DNA of 64,000 nt, from positions 62,001 through 126,000 of the forward strand of contig NZ_ML703253.1 of the NCBI RefSeq assembly GCF_008520305.1. Direction: 5' to 3'. Positions 8,167 through 17,795 of this stretch are shown one piece after another (positions within the stretch are counted from its first letter, which is position 1; each line of letters begins with the position of its first letter). The DNA comes from Mesorhizobium sp. SARCC-RB16n. GTDB lineage: Bacteria; Pseudomonadota; Alphaproteobacteria; Rhizobiales; Rhizobiaceae. The position numbers were made by a program, and so were the translations under genes. Below the pieces are notes generated by a model. That model saw nothing but the letters and a program-made list of their open reading frames with translations. It had not been told where the DNA came from and made no database searches.

Positions 8167-10578
8167 TCATTGCCGCATCGCCTTGCCCTGGGGATCATAG
8201 GGCGAGGCAGCGATGACCCGCGCCGGCCGCTCGACGCCGACAATGTGCACGCAAAGCGCCGTCCCCTCCCCGGCGAAATCGTCGTCCACCAACGCCAGCG
8301 CGACGCTCTTGCCGATCGTGTAGCCAAAACCGCCCGAGGTGACGAAACCGACGCGACGGCCATCATGCCAGACGGGCTCGAAGCCGCTGGCATCGGCATC
8401 GACGGCGTCGATCTCCAGCGTCACGATCCGCCGTGCGGCGCCGACGTCACGCTCCTTCAGCGCCGCGTCGCGGCCGACGAAATCGCCCTTGTGGAAAGCG
8501 ATGAAGCGATCGAGCCCGGTCTGGCCCGGCGTGTAGCCCTGCGTGAATTCGCGCGACCAGATGCCGAAGCTCTTCTCCAGCCTGAGCGCATTGAGCGCGT
8601 AGTAGCCGATCTCGGCCAGGCCAAGGTCCTCGCCGGCGGCAAGCAGCGTCTCGCGCAATGTGGCGTGCATGGTCACGGGGCAGCTGATCTCGAAACCGAG
8701 CTCGCCCGCGATCGACAGCCGCGCCACACGCGCAGGCACCATGCCGATGTCGAATGCGCCGCAGGCCATGAATGGCAGCGCCTTGCCCGACACGTCTTGA
8801 TGCGTCGTGCGTTCCAGGATTTTTCGCGCATTCGGCCCCGTCAGCAGGAAGCCGCTCATGGCATCGGAAAGGTCCGTCACCGTGACGCCCTCTCCTGCCT
8901 GGCTCTCGAACCAGCGCATGTGGAATTCCCTGAGATAATAGGAGCCCATCAGCCAATAGTCGCCGCCACCCCAGTTGATGACGGTGAGATCGCCCTTCAA
9001 CCGCCCGTCCGGCCCGAGCATCGGTGCCAGCCGCGCCTGACCCGCCTTCGGCAGTCTGCAGGCGAGCAACCGGTCTAGCCACGCCTCGGCGCCCGGCCCT
9101 GAAATCGCGTAGCGCGAATAGGCCGAGATATCGACGAGGCCGGCGGCACGCCGCAGCTGCAGCGCTTCGTCGCCGACGATGTCGAAGGCGTTGGAACGCT
9201 TGAGCGTGGTGTTCTCGCGAAAACCCATCGGCGCGAAATAGGCCGGGATTTCCAATCCCCAGGACGCCGTCCATTCGCAACCGGCCGCACTCATGCCGTC
9301 ATAGGCGCCTGGGCGTTTCAAAGGCCGGCCCCCCGGCAATCGCTCATTGGGAAAGGTCATGACGAAGCGGCGCGAATAGAACTGGCGCGTCGTCTGCCTG
9401 AGATATTCGCGGTTGGCGGCGAAGGCGCCGTAGCGGGCGATGTCCATGCCGAAGATGTCGGCCTGCGGCTCGCCATAAATCATCCATTCGGCCAGCGATT
9501 TGCCGACACCGCCGCCCTGGCTGAAGCCGGCCATGACGCCGCAGGCGAGCCAGTAGTTTTTCAGGCCACGCACCGGTCCGACGATCGGATTGCCGTCCGG
9601 CGTGAAGGTGAAGGCGCCGTTGACCCATTTGCGGATGCCGGCCGTCGCCAGGCAGGGAAAGCGTTCATGCGCCTTGGCGAGTTCCGGGCTGATGCGGTCG
9701 ATGTCTTCCGGGATCAGCTCGATGCCATAGTCCCATGGCGCGCCGTCCATGTTCCAGTGCTTCGGATTCTGCTCATAGACGCCGAGCAGCAAGCCCTTGC
9801 GCTCCTGGCGCAGGTAGGAGAAGCCGTCGAGGTCGACGGCGATGCCGATCTCCCGGTCGAGCGCCGCGATCTCCGGAATGTCCTCGGTGACGAAATAATG
9901 ATGCTCCATCGGCGTCACCGGCAGGTCGATGCCGACCATGCGGCCGAGCTGCTTTGCCCATAATCCGCCGGCATTGACGACATGTTCGGCGACGATTGTG
10001 CCTTGCTCGGTGACGACGTCCCACTGGCCGTCGGCGCGCGCCTTCAGCTCGACCACGCGGTTGCGCAGGATGACATCGGCGCCGCGCTTCTTCGCGGCGC
10101 CCGCATAGGCATGCGTCGTGCCGTAGGGATCGAGATGGCCTTCGTTGGAATCCTGGAGGCCACCGAGCACGCCGGTGACGTCGACGATCGGGCAGATCGC
10201 TTTGATCTCGTCGGGGCTCACCAGCCGGGCGGTTTCGATGCCGACCGACTGGAACACCGCCCAGGCCGATTTCAGCCACTCCCAGCGGGCGGGATCGCTG
10301 GCGATGTTGACGCCGCCGGTCATGTGCAGGCCGATGTCCTGGCCGGATTCCGCCTCGATCTCGCGGTAGAGGTTGATGGTGTAGTCCTGCAGCGCCGCGA
10401 CATTCGGATCGGCATTGAGCGCATGGAAACCGGCCGCCGCGTGCCAGGTCGAACCGGCGGTCAATTCGGCGCGCTCGATCAGCGCCACGTCGGACCAGCC
10501 GAACCGCGTCAGGTGATAGAGCACCGAGGCGCCGACCACCCCACCTCCGATGACCACTGCGCGATAGTGCGGCTTCAA
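8167..10578 (-). CDS. FAD-dependent dimethylglycine/sarcosine dehydrogenase, DAO-GcvT fusion
   Basis: The 803-residue enzyme is expected to demethylate dimethylglycine or sarcosine and hand the one-carbon unit to tetrahydrofolate. The N-terminal half is a DAO-type FAD domain with AVVIGGGVVGASVLYHL, and the GSTWHAAAGFHALN stretch carries the His that binds FAD covalently in this family. The second half is an aminomethyltransferase (GcvT) domain from about residue 410, with ALRLEKSFGIWSREF near its end. The start is taken as a TTG at 10578, six bases after GGGAGG; a longer upstream frame has no support. It is the first gene of an operon with the MttB-type gene. Confidence 0.85.
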   Translation of the reverse strand: MKPHYRAVVIGGGVVGASVLYHLTRFGWSDVALIERAELTAGSTWHAAAGFHALNADPNVAALQDYTINLYREIEAESGQDIGLHMTGGVNIASDPARWEWLKSAWAVFQSVGIETARLVSPDEIKAICPIVDVTGVLGGLQDSNEGHLDPYGTTHAYAGAAKKRGADVILRNRVVELKARADGQWDVVTEQGTIVAEHVVNAGGLWAKQLGRMVGIDLPVTPMEHHYFVTEDIPEIAALDREIGIAVDLDGFSYLRQERKGLLLGVYEQNPKHWNMDGAPWDYGIELIPEDIDRISPELAKAHERFPCLATAGIRKWVNGAFTFTPDGNPIVGPVRGLKNYWLACGVMAGFSQGGGVGKSLAEWMIYGEPQADIFGMDIARYGAFAANREYLRQTTRQFYSRRFVMTFPNERLPGGRPLKRPGAYDGMSAAGCEWTASWGLEIPAYFAPMGFRENTTLKRSNAFDIVGDEALQLRRAAGLVDISAYSRYAISGPGAEAWLDRLLACRLPKAGQARLAPMLGPDGRLKGDLTVINWGGGDYWLMGSYYLREFHMRWFESQAGEGVTVTDLSDAMSGFLLTGPNARKILERTTHQDVSGKALPFMACGAFDIGMVPARVARLSIAGELGFEISCPVTMHATLRETLLAAGEDLGLAEIGYYALNALRLEKSFGIWSREFTQGYTPGQTGLDRFIAFHKGDFVGRDAALKERDVGAARRIVTLEIDAVDADASGFEPVWHDGRRVGFVTSGGFGYTIGKSVALALVDDDFAGEGTALCVHIVGVERPARVIAASPYDPQGKAMRQ

Positions 10579-10861
10579 GGCTTCCCTCCCGGTCAGTTCG
10601 AAGCCGCACCATATACACACTAGACATAAGTGTCCAGTACGCCAGAGGCGTTCGAGAGGCCGACCAATAATCTCACGCCATCCAGCGTTTCTAGCGGCAC
10701 ATGGGGAGCCCGGTGGACCTGCATCGCGCACTGTCACGCCAGCATCACGTTCACGCCTTAGATCGCTTTGGGGAGGCGCGCGCGGCATCGTCGATGCGGC
10801 ACCTCTTTCCGTTTTTGTCCTTCGGCCGCTCCGGCATGCTTCGTCCCAAAGAGGATTGTCC
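10579..10861. promoter_or_regulatory. divergent intergenic region with candidate operator
   Basis: This gap separates the methylated-amine operon (leftwards) from the phytase-like gene (rightwards). Near 10617-10632 there is a small inverted repeat, ACACT-agacata-AGTGT, about 40 bases before the dehydrogenase start. A regulator could bind it, but that is inference. I see no confident sigma70 promoter. Confidence 0.25.
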
Positions 10862-12331
10862 ATGAAACACCTGTACCGAACCGCCTCGCTCGGCGTCGCG
10901 CTAGCCTTGTTCACTGCCCTCACCCCGGCGCTTGCCGACGGCGTGGCCTACATCAACAAGGGCATGGTCGGCGTCGGCCGCATGCCGGCTGCTCAGCGCG
11001 ACAAGTTCGGCGAGACCTTTGGCTCCGGCTCCGGCATGGCAATCGACACATCCGGCTGGACGCATGATGCCGGTACCTACAAGGGATCGCTCTGGCTCCT
11101 GCCCGACCGTGGCTACAATGTAGCCGGCACCACCGACTACCGGCCGCGCCTCAACACCATCGGCATCGAGTTCACACCTGTCGCGCCGGGTGCGGCTCCC
11201 GCCGCCGGCCAGGAGCAGACGGGCGTCAAGGCGACGCTTGCCGACACCGTGCTCCTCACCGACGACAAGGGAGCCGATGCCACCGGCCTCGATCCGCTGT
11301 CGGATGTACGCGCCGCGGCCGGCGACATGCCGATGCTGCCCGTCGCCACCAACGGCAAGCTCGCTCTCGACAATGAGGCCATCGTGCGACTGCCCGACGG
11401 TTCGATGTTCATCTCCGACGAGTACGGCCCCAACATCTACAGGTTCTCGGCGCAAGGCCGCCTGATGTCGGCGACCCAGCCGCCGGCAGCCCTCGTGCCG
11501 ATGCGCAAGGGAACGCCGAACTTCTCCTCCGACAATCCCGGCCCGGGTGCCGCCGACCCCGATCCGAAGGATCCCGAAACCGGGCGCCAGAACAATCAGG
11601 GGCTCGAAGGCATGGCGATGACGCCGGATGGCAAGTTCCTGATCGCCGTGCTGCAGTCGGCGACCAGGCAGGATGGCGGCGATTCCCCAGCGACCCGGCA
11701 GAACACACGGGCGCTGGTATACGACGCGTCCGACCTTTCACATCTCAAGCTCGCGCATGAGTACGTCGTGCCGCTGCCGGTGTTCAAGGACGCCAAGGGC
11801 AAGACCAAGGTCGCCGCGCAAAGCGAGATCGTGGCGCTGTCGGACACGGCCTTCCTGATGCTAGCGCGCGACAGCGGCAACGGCCAGGGCCTGAAGAAGG
11901 GTGACGCGTCGCTCTACCGCCAGATCAACATCGTCGACGTGTCCGGCGCGACCGACATCGCCGGCGGACCTTTCGATGCCGCCGACAAGCCGGTGGCGCC
12001 CAAGGGTGTACTTGATCCCTCGGTGACGCCGGCCAAGCTGACGCCGTTCATCGACATCAACGACGCCGCCCAGCTTGGCCGCTTCGGCCTGCACAATGGT
12101 GGGGCGAAGGACCACAACGAGCTTTCGGAGAAGTGGGAAGCGATGTCGTTGGCCAGCGTCCTCGACCCGAAGCTGCCCGCTGACTATTTCCTGTTCGTCG
12201 GCAACGACAATGACTTCCTCGCCCAGGACGGCTTCCAGGTCGGCGCCCCCTACAAGGCCGACGATGGCGCCGATGTCGACACCATGTTCCTGGTCTATCA
12301 GGTCACGCTGCCGGGTCTCGGCAAGAAGTAA
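10862..12331 (+). CDS. secreted esterase-like activity of phytase family protein
   Basis: The protein has 489 residues. A clear signal peptide (MKHLYRTASLGVALALF then TALTPALA) predicts export to the periplasm, with cleavage before ADG or DG. The rest matches the phytase-like esterase family (Pfam Phytase-like), a predicted beta-propeller, with stretches such as LLPDRGYNVAGTTDYRPRLN and FISDEYGPNIYRFSAQGRL. Family members have been linked to phosphate-ester hydrolysis, but the substrate here is unknown. An AGAGGA site lies ten bases ahead of the ATG. Confidence 0.8.
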   Translation: MKHLYRTASLGVALALFTALTPALADGVAYINKGMVGVGRMPAAQRDKFGETFGSGSGMAIDTSGWTHDAGTYKGSLWLLPDRGYNVAGTTDYRPRLNTIGIEFTPVAPGAAPAAGQEQTGVKATLADTVLLTDDKGADATGLDPLSDVRAAAGDMPMLPVATNGKLALDNEAIVRLPDGSMFISDEYGPNIYRFSAQGRLMSATQPPAALVPMRKGTPNFSSDNPGPGAADPDPKDPETGRQNNQGLEGMAMTPDGKFLIAVLQSATRQDGGDSPATRQNTRALVYDASDLSHLKLAHEYVVPLPVFKDAKGKTKVAAQSEIVALSDTAFLMLARDSGNGQGLKKGDASLYRQINIVDVSGATDIAGGPFDAADKPVAPKGVLDPSVTPAKLTPFIDINDAAQLGRFGLHNGGAKDHNELSEKWEAMSLASVLDPKLPADYFLFVGNDNDFLAQDGFQVGAPYKADDGADVDTMFLVYQVTLPGLGKK

Positions 12332-12634
12332 CGATCACTGCGCAAGCGGGCGCGCGCCTGGCGCGTCCGCCTGAGCAGATCGCGAAGGCTTACTTCAAGA
12401 ATTCGGCGTCCTTCGGCACGCCCGCATCGATCGGTTCGGCCGTCCTGCTCGACATGATCTTGCCGGCAGCCGACAGATTGGGACCCTGACCGGGGCGGGT
12501 CTCGTTGACCCGGCTGTAGAGGTCGATGATATCCAAGGAGCTCGCGCCATGATGGGTCACTCCCCGCCTACATCGACCTGTCCGGTTGAATCTGCGATCA
12601 TCGCGCACCGGACTCGAGATAGGTTTTATCGCCC
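12332..12634. other. intergenic gap between phytase-like and MATE genes
   Basis: This 303-bp stretch holds only one weak minus-strand open frame (12390-12560). I see no convincing promoter, terminator or RNA gene in it. Confidence 0.4.
12390..12560 (-). CDS. possible small protein, unknown
   Basis: This is an open frame of about 56 residues that may start at a GTG just after a GGGGA run. The residues are hydrophilic (SLDIIDLYSRVNETRPGQGP) and look like real protein, possibly the 3' remnant of a longer gene. I do not recognise a family and there is no partner gene. It could equally be spurious. Confidence 0.25.
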   Translation of the reverse strand: MTHHGASSLDIIDLYSRVNETRPGQGPNLSAAGKIMSSRTAEPIDAGVPKDAEFLK

Positions 12635-14107
12635 ATGGACGAAAAAATACCCGCGCGTCGGCGCACCGGCGACCTGACCAGCGGCCCGATCCCACGCACG
12701 CTGCTGCTCTTCGCCTTGCCGGTGCTCGGCTCCAACGTGCTGCAATCGCTGAACGGTTCGGTCAATGCCGTCTGGGTTGGCCGCTTCCTCGGCGAATCGG
12801 CGCTGACCGCAACCTCCAACGCCAACCTCGTTCTGTTCCTGATCCTCGGCACGGTGTTCGGCATCGGCATGGCGGCCACAATCCTGGTGGCGCAGTCGGT
12901 CGGCGCCCGCGACCTGCCCGAGGCGCGCCGAATCGTCGGCACCAGCGCCACTTTCTTTTTCCTCGTTTCGGTGGTGTTCGCGGTCTGCGGCTGGATCTGG
13001 GTCGACGCCATTCTGGGCGCGCTTGGCACGCCGGCCGATGCCTTGCCGCTCGCGCGCTCCTACCTGCGCATCATCTTCGTCGCTGTGCCGATGATGAACC
13101 TTCTGTCGTTCGTCATGACCGTGTTGCGTGGTGCCGGCGATTCACGCACGCCCTTCATCTTCATGGCGCTGGCGGTCGTGCTCGACATTGTGCTCAATCC
13201 CCTGCTCATCCGCGGCATCGGCCCGTTTCCCGAACTCGGCATCGCCGGCTCCGCCACCTCGACGCTGATCGGTCAGACCGTGAGCGTCATCGCCATCCTC
13301 GTCGTGCTTTACGCGCGCAAGCATCCATTGCGGCTGGCCGGCGCCAATCTCGCTCTGCTGCGCCCGGATCCAGCACTGCTGCGCATCGTCGTCTTCAAGG
13401 GTGTGCCGATGGGCCTGCAGATGATCGTCATCTCGGCGGCGGCGCTGACGGTGATGGGTATCGTCAACTCGTACGGTTCGCAGGTTGCCGCCGCATACGG
13501 TATCGCCGCGCAGCTGTGGACCTACATCCAGATGCCGGCGCTCGCCATCGGCGCCGCGGTCTCTTCCATGGCGGCGCAGAACGTCGGCGCCGGCCGCTGG
13601 GACCGGATCGACCGCGTCGCCGCCTCCGGCGTCGGCTTCAACCTCGTGCTGACCGGCGCCCTCGTCGCGCTGCTATGGGTCTTCGACCGCTCGATTCTGA
13701 GCCTTTTCCTGATCAGCGACAGCGCGGCGATCGATATCGCCGCCCACATCAACAGTGTCGCGTCCTGGTCGTTTATCCTGTTCGGCATCACCATCGTGCT
13801 GTTCGCCACTGTGCGCGCCACGGGTGCCGTGATGCCGCCGCTGATCATCCTAGTGATCTCGGTGCTCATCGTGCGCACCGGTTTTGCCTACTACATGCGC
13901 GGCGTGATCGGTGAGGAAGCGTTGTGGTGGAGTTTCCCGGCCGGTTCGATCGCCTCGCTGATCCTGGCCGCGGCCTACTATCGCTTCGGCGGCTGGCGCA
14001 CCTTGCATATGATCGAGAACAGGCCGGCTGCCGGCGAACCGCCCGACACCGGCCTTGGCGTGCCGCGCCAGCGCGCGAACATGACACCTGAAACGCCGAA
14101 CGGCTGA
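12635..14107 (+). CDS. MATE-family multidrug/toxin efflux transporter
   Basis: The protein has 490 residues with twelve predicted membrane helices in two MATE repeats. The first helix region reads LLLFALPVLGSNVLQSLNGS and is followed by NAVWVGRFLGESALTA. The second half opens with FKGVPMGLQMIVISAAALTV. These antiporters expel cationic drugs or metabolites using a sodium or proton gradient. It appears to be a single-gene unit, convergent with the MFS gene downstream. The substrate cannot be inferred. Confidence 0.88.
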   Translation: MDEKIPARRRTGDLTSGPIPRTLLLFALPVLGSNVLQSLNGSVNAVWVGRFLGESALTATSNANLVLFLILGTVFGIGMAATILVAQSVGARDLPEARRIVGTSATFFFLVSVVFAVCGWIWVDAILGALGTPADALPLARSYLRIIFVAVPMMNLLSFVMTVLRGAGDSRTPFIFMALAVVLDIVLNPLLIRGIGPFPELGIAGSATSTLIGQTVSVIAILVVLYARKHPLRLAGANLALLRPDPALLRIVVFKGVPMGLQMIVISAAALTVMGIVNSYGSQVAAAYGIAAQLWTYIQMPALAIGAAVSSMAAQNVGAGRWDRIDRVAASGVGFNLVLTGALVALLWVFDRSILSLFLISDSAAIDIAAHINSVASWSFILFGITIVLFATVRATGAVMPPLIILVISVLIVRTGFAYYMRGVIGEEALWWSFPAGSIASLILAAAYYRFGGWRTLHMIENRPAAGEPPDTGLGVPRQRANMTPETPNG

Positions 14108-14130
14108 AGCACGCTGCCGGGACGGCTTTC

Positions 14131-15339
14131 TCAGCACCTTTGTCTGAGCCCGAAGGCGAGCGCCACCAGCGCGAATACGATGATCATGGCCGCGAAGGCC
14201 AGGCTCGCGGCGACAGGACTGGCATAGGTCGACACGATGCCGATGCCGATGACAGGCAAGGCGTTGCCGACAAAGCAGCAGACGAAGAAGCTGGACACGA
14301 CCTCGGCGCGACGATCCTGCGGCGCGATCTCGTTCACCACTTGCAGGCCGCCGCGATAGCCGAGCGCGGCCGCCACGCCGCAGCAGGCGGTCGCCGCGAT
14401 CATCAGGGCCATCGAGGCCAGTATCTGCGCCGCCACCACAAGCATCGCGCTTGGGATCATCAAGACCAGCGCGGCCAGCATCGCCTTGCTGCTTCCCATC
14501 TGCGCCAACGCCACGATGCTGAGCGCCGCGACCATCGCCAGTTCGAAGAACAGCGCACCGGCCACGGCGTGGTTGGCCTCATGCAGTTGCTGCGCCAGGA
14601 TGCTGGGCGCCACCGCCGCATAGAAGCCGACCAGCGCCATCGCGCCAAAGCCGGTCACGGCCGGCGCCACGAAGCGCGAGCGGATTTGCGCCGGCACGGA
14701 AAGCCGCGGCCGCATGGAGACCTGGCCGAGGCCGCCCGGCTTCTTCACCGTTTCGCGCGTGCGCCAGACCAGGATCGTCACCACCGCCAGCGTCGCCAGG
14801 TAAACGATGAAAACCAGGCGCAATGGCCACGGCTCAAATTGGGTCAACAGCCCCGAGACAAGCGCCCCAAAACCGAGGCCGAGAAAGTTGGTGCTGGTGG
14901 CGATGACGCTGGCGCGCGACTTTTCGGCATCAGGCAGAAGTTCGGCAATCCAGGCGGTTCCCGTCCCGGCGCCAACGCCGATGCCAAGCCCGCTCAGGAT
15001 CCGCGCTACATCGAGGGACAGGACATTGCCGGCAAACAGGAAGACAAGCGCGCTGACGATGGCGACGATCATGGCTGCGAGGGCCGCGGGCCGGCGTCCG
15101 ACGACATCCGAAACGCCGCCGAACACCAGCAAAGCGCCGAGATTGCCGACAACATAGACCGCGTAGATCAGCGTCAAGGTGATCTGCGAAAAGCCGAATT
15201 GCTGCTTGTAGATGATATAGAGGGGCGTCAGCACCGTGCTGCCGGCAAACAGCACCGCGATCATCGCCGCGACAGTCGGGATTACGAGGACGTCGCCGCG
15301 GGCCTCGTCCTGAGTTTGCGCCAGATCGCGAAAGGCCAT
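14131..15339 (-). CDS. MFS transporter
   Basis: The protein has 402 residues with about twelve membrane segments. It carries the MFS signature loop between helices 2 and 3 (GGVSDVVGRRPAAL) and a central hydrophilic loop (RETVKKPGGLGQV). It is likely a proton-driven efflux or uptake carrier with unknown substrate. The ATG at 15339 has a GAGG site about seven bases upstream; the longer frame to 15468 adds a non-membrane tail and is unlikely. It is convergent with the MATE gene. Confidence 0.83.
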   Translation of the reverse strand: MAFRDLAQTQDEARGDVLVIPTVAAMIAVLFAGSTVLTPLYIIYKQQFGFSQITLTLIYAVYVVGNLGALLVFGGVSDVVGRRPAALAAMIVAIVSALVFLFAGNVLSLDVARILSGLGIGVGAGTGTAWIAELLPDAEKSRASVIATSTNFLGLGFGALVSGLLTQFEPWPLRLVFIVYLATLAVVTILVWRTRETVKKPGGLGQVSMRPRLSVPAQIRSRFVAPAVTGFGAMALVGFYAAVAPSILAQQLHEANHAVAGALFFELAMVAALSIVALAQMGSSKAMLAALVLMIPSAMLVVAAQILASMALMIAATACCGVAAALGYRGGLQVVNEIAPQDRRAEVVSSFFVCCFVGNALPVIGIGIVSTYASPVAASLAFAAMIIVFALVALAFGLRQRC

Positions 15340-15530
15340 GGCCAACCTCGTCACCAGTTTCAGGGATTGCGACGTTAACGCGTCCTTACCGCAGACGTTC
15401 CGGCAAACGGCCAGTCTCCTGACACCACGATGGGCCTTGCCTGACCTGGCAAGCCGATGATCGCACAAACGCCAATCGGGGCCAGCGGCCCCGATCCATC
15501 ACGGCATCCTTGTGCCCTACCAGATGCAAT

Positions 15531-15938
15531 CTACTTGCAGGAGAAACCGGGCGCGATCTTGCACTTGCCGGGACGCGGCTTGTGCGGCGGGCGGTGGTGC
15601 GGAGGACGGTGATGGGGCCGATGGTGCCAGTGCGGCGGCCGATGCGGCGGGCGCACGATGATAACGGGCGGGTGCACGACTTGGGCCCGCGAAAGATAGC
15701 CGGAACTGGCCCAGCCGCTGACACCGCCGCCATGGATCCTGCACCAGTCAGGCTGGCAGCCGGTCACGTCAACCCTGAAGCCGGCTGGCAGCGTCCCGAC
15801 CTTGGCGTATCCCGCGCCGGGCCCGGTACGCACGTTGAGGCTGGTCGTGGTGTGGGCGCTGTAGGCGAAGGCCGCGGCGGACGTCCCGAAGACGGCGGCC
15901 AGAATGGTCGCTATCGCAAGCAGAAATCGAAGTCTCAT
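15531..15938 (-). CDS. exported SH3b-domain protein with His/Pro-rich tail
   Basis: The protein has 135 residues. A signal peptide (MRLRFLLAIATILAAVFG, ending SAAAFA) is followed by a bacterial SH3 domain (TTTSLNVRTGPGAGYAKVGT to GWASSGYL). The last 45 residues repeat His, Pro and Arg (RPPHWHHRPHHRPPHHRPP) and end in a two-Cys segment KCKIAPGFSCK. SH3b domains commonly bind cell-wall peptides. The His-rich tail could chelate metal, which is inference. The start at 15938 follows an AGGGA site. Confidence 0.75.
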   Translation of the reverse strand: MRLRFLLAIATILAAVFGTSAAAFAYSAHTTTSLNVRTGPGAGYAKVGTLPAGFRVDVTGCQPDWCRIHGGGVSGWASSGYLSRAQVVHPPVIIVRPPHRPPHWHHRPHHRPPHHRPPHKPRPGKCKIAPGFSCK

Positions 15939-16180
15939 CAGTCCCTCCATTCGAGCGCCGACCGTTCGACTGCTTCGGCCGGGCCTGCATCGCAAAGGGA
16001 GAGGCAGCGGCAAGAAAAAGTCAACAAGTACCCAAGGCCAATCACCACAATCACCGGGTCGGGCGTGAAGGTTTCCCCTGATATAGTTGAGGAATTTACG
16101 GCACGGCGTTTATCGGCGCGCCAACATCCGCTAACAGTTTACTATCTTTCGGCAATTCATAGCGGACCGAGGCAGTGAGC

Positions 16181-16756
16181 ATGGGCAAAGGCAGGGTCGA
16201 GGCATTCACCGACGGCGTGGTGGCGATCATCATCACCATCATGGTACTGGACCTGAAGGTGCCGGAAGGCGAGGATTTTTCGGCGCTGCTGCCGCAGTGG
16301 CCGATCTTCCTGTGCTACGTGCTGTCGTTCGTCAATGTCGGCATCTACTGGAACAATCTGCACAACATGTTCCACACCGTGCAGCGCGTCGACGGTGGCG
16401 TGCTGTGGGCAAACCTGCATCTGTTGTTCTGGTTGTCCTTGATGCCGGTGACGACCGCCTTCATGGGCGAGAACCATTTCGCCACGGTTCCCGTCGCGGT
16501 CTACGGATTCGACCTTGCAATGTGTGCGACCGCCTACAGCATCCTGGTCATTGCGCTGCATCGGCTGCATGGGCCGGATACCGCATTCGCCAAGGCCATC
16601 GGCCGCGACCGCAAGGGAAGGATTTCGCTTGCCGTCTACGTAGCGGCCGTTGGGCTGACCTTCCTCGACCGGTGGATCGGCGTCGCGCTCTATGTCGCCG
16701 TCGCCCTGGTGTGGCTGGTGCCAGACACGCGCTTTGCACGGGTGATCGAAAAATAA
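16181..16756 (+). CDS. TMEM175-family (DUF1211) potassium-channel-like protein
   Basis: The protein has 191 residues and about six membrane spans. The first helix has the family signature RVEAFTDGVVAIIITIMVLD, corresponding to the RxxxFSD motif of bacterial TMEM175 channels. A second set of helices ends in WIGVALYVAVALVWL. Bacterial members form tetrameric, weakly selective K+ channels. It is a single gene. A GTG at 16175 is in frame, but the ATG at 16181 is the simpler start. Confidence 0.8.
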   Translation: MGKGRVEAFTDGVVAIIITIMVLDLKVPEGEDFSALLPQWPIFLCYVLSFVNVGIYWNNLHNMFHTVQRVDGGVLWANLHLLFWLSLMPVTTAFMGENHFATVPVAVYGFDLAMCATAYSILVIALHRLHGPDTAFAKAIGRDRKGRISLAVYVAAVGLTFLDRWIGVALYVAVALVWLVPDTRFARVIEK

Positions 16757-16812
16757 CTCTTTGTCCGCCGCAATTCCTGAGGGAAAACCGCCTCACACTT
16801 TGCCTGGACTTG

Positions 16813-17094
16813 CTAACCGCGCATCGCTTTCAGCTTCTCCGCCACCGAAGCGGCAAGGTCGGCATAGCGCTCTTCCAGCCGCTCCGCCGCCTTGATGATC
16901 GAGAAATCATGGCCGAACTTCTCCAGCGCCATGCGCAATTTCTCGACGAACTCCGCTTGCTTTTCCAATGCGGAGAACAAGGTCTTCACCTGAGCTTCGC
17001 TGATATCCGGGTTGGCCAGCATCTGTGGCACCTCACGCCCCATCTGGTCGCCGGTGGCGGTCTGCTCCTTCAGAATTGCAACCCAATCCGTCAA
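16813..17094 (-). CDS. hypothetical helical protein
   Basis: I do not recognise a named family. The protein is about 93 residues, charged, all-helical, with coiled-coil character (ISEAQVKTLFSALEKQAEFV, then AAERLEERYADLAASVAEKL). No membrane segment or signal is visible. A TTG at 17094 has AAGGGAGA upstream and is preferred over the ATG at 17124, which places the ribosome site inside the gene. Confidence 0.55.
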   Translation of the reverse strand: MTDWVAILKEQTATGDQMGREVPQMLANPDISEAQVKTLFSALEKQAEFVEKLRMALEKFGHDFSIIKAAERLEERYADLAASVAEKLKAMRG

Positions 17095-17263
17095 TCGGAA
17101 ATCTCCCTTTTGGCCTCGCAGCATGCGCAGCCACGACCGGACTGGTCAACCCGACGAGCCCCGACGGAGGCTTGCACAAGCCGCGGCGCGCTGGTGGTAG
17201 GCTGAGATTCGGAGTAAAAGAGAGGTGTGCGGGTGTCCGCACTTGCAGAGAGCGGATACTGTA

Positions 17264-17642
17264 ATGGCGACGGAGAAAATCGACAAACCAGAAGATTTCA
17301 TAAATTCATTTTCATTCCATGATGTCATTTTAGACCGAATAAATATCGATTTCGATAGTCGGGACTGCAGAGATAATTACACCGGATATGAACTGGAATT
17401 ACGAAGGTAGCTATGGATATGTTAAGAGACCATGCAGACTAAAATTTGGATGGACGAAGGCGTATTTCATAGATGTTATTGATTTGGAAGGAGTAAGAAT
17501 AGGAGGCATAAGTGCAAACTTCATAGGCGACTCAATTTTGGCAAATATTAATATTAATCTCGGAGGCGGCAGTTCTAGCTGGGGACAGGATCGTGCCAGT
17601 ATTAGTTTTGTGTTTAAAACTCTTGAAATAGACGACATGTAA
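17264..17642 (+). pseudogene. frameshifted unknown gene in an AT-rich island
   Basis: Two open frames join across a likely frameshift near 17400. The first (from ATG 17264) reads MATEKIDKPEDFINSFSFHD and ends ELELRR-stop. The second, one base on, continues naturally with YGYVKRPCRLKFGWTKAYFI and runs to 17642 (EIDDM). Together they would give about 125 residues of a small beta-rich soluble protein. Base composition is clearly more AT-rich than the flanks, suggesting horizontal transfer. The style resembles small immunity proteins, but I cannot name a family. A sequencing error is an alternative. Confidence 0.45.
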
Positions 17643-17795
17643 TTACTCACCCACCGAGCAAATTGTGGTCGACAGCATTGAGGTCGATCAGCCCGACATG
17701 GCTTTGCAGCCGGATCACGATGGCCAGGCCGCTTGCCGTGCAAGCCCGTTCCGGCGCTAAGTTCGGCGCCATTCGAAAGAAGGAAACCATCGCTG

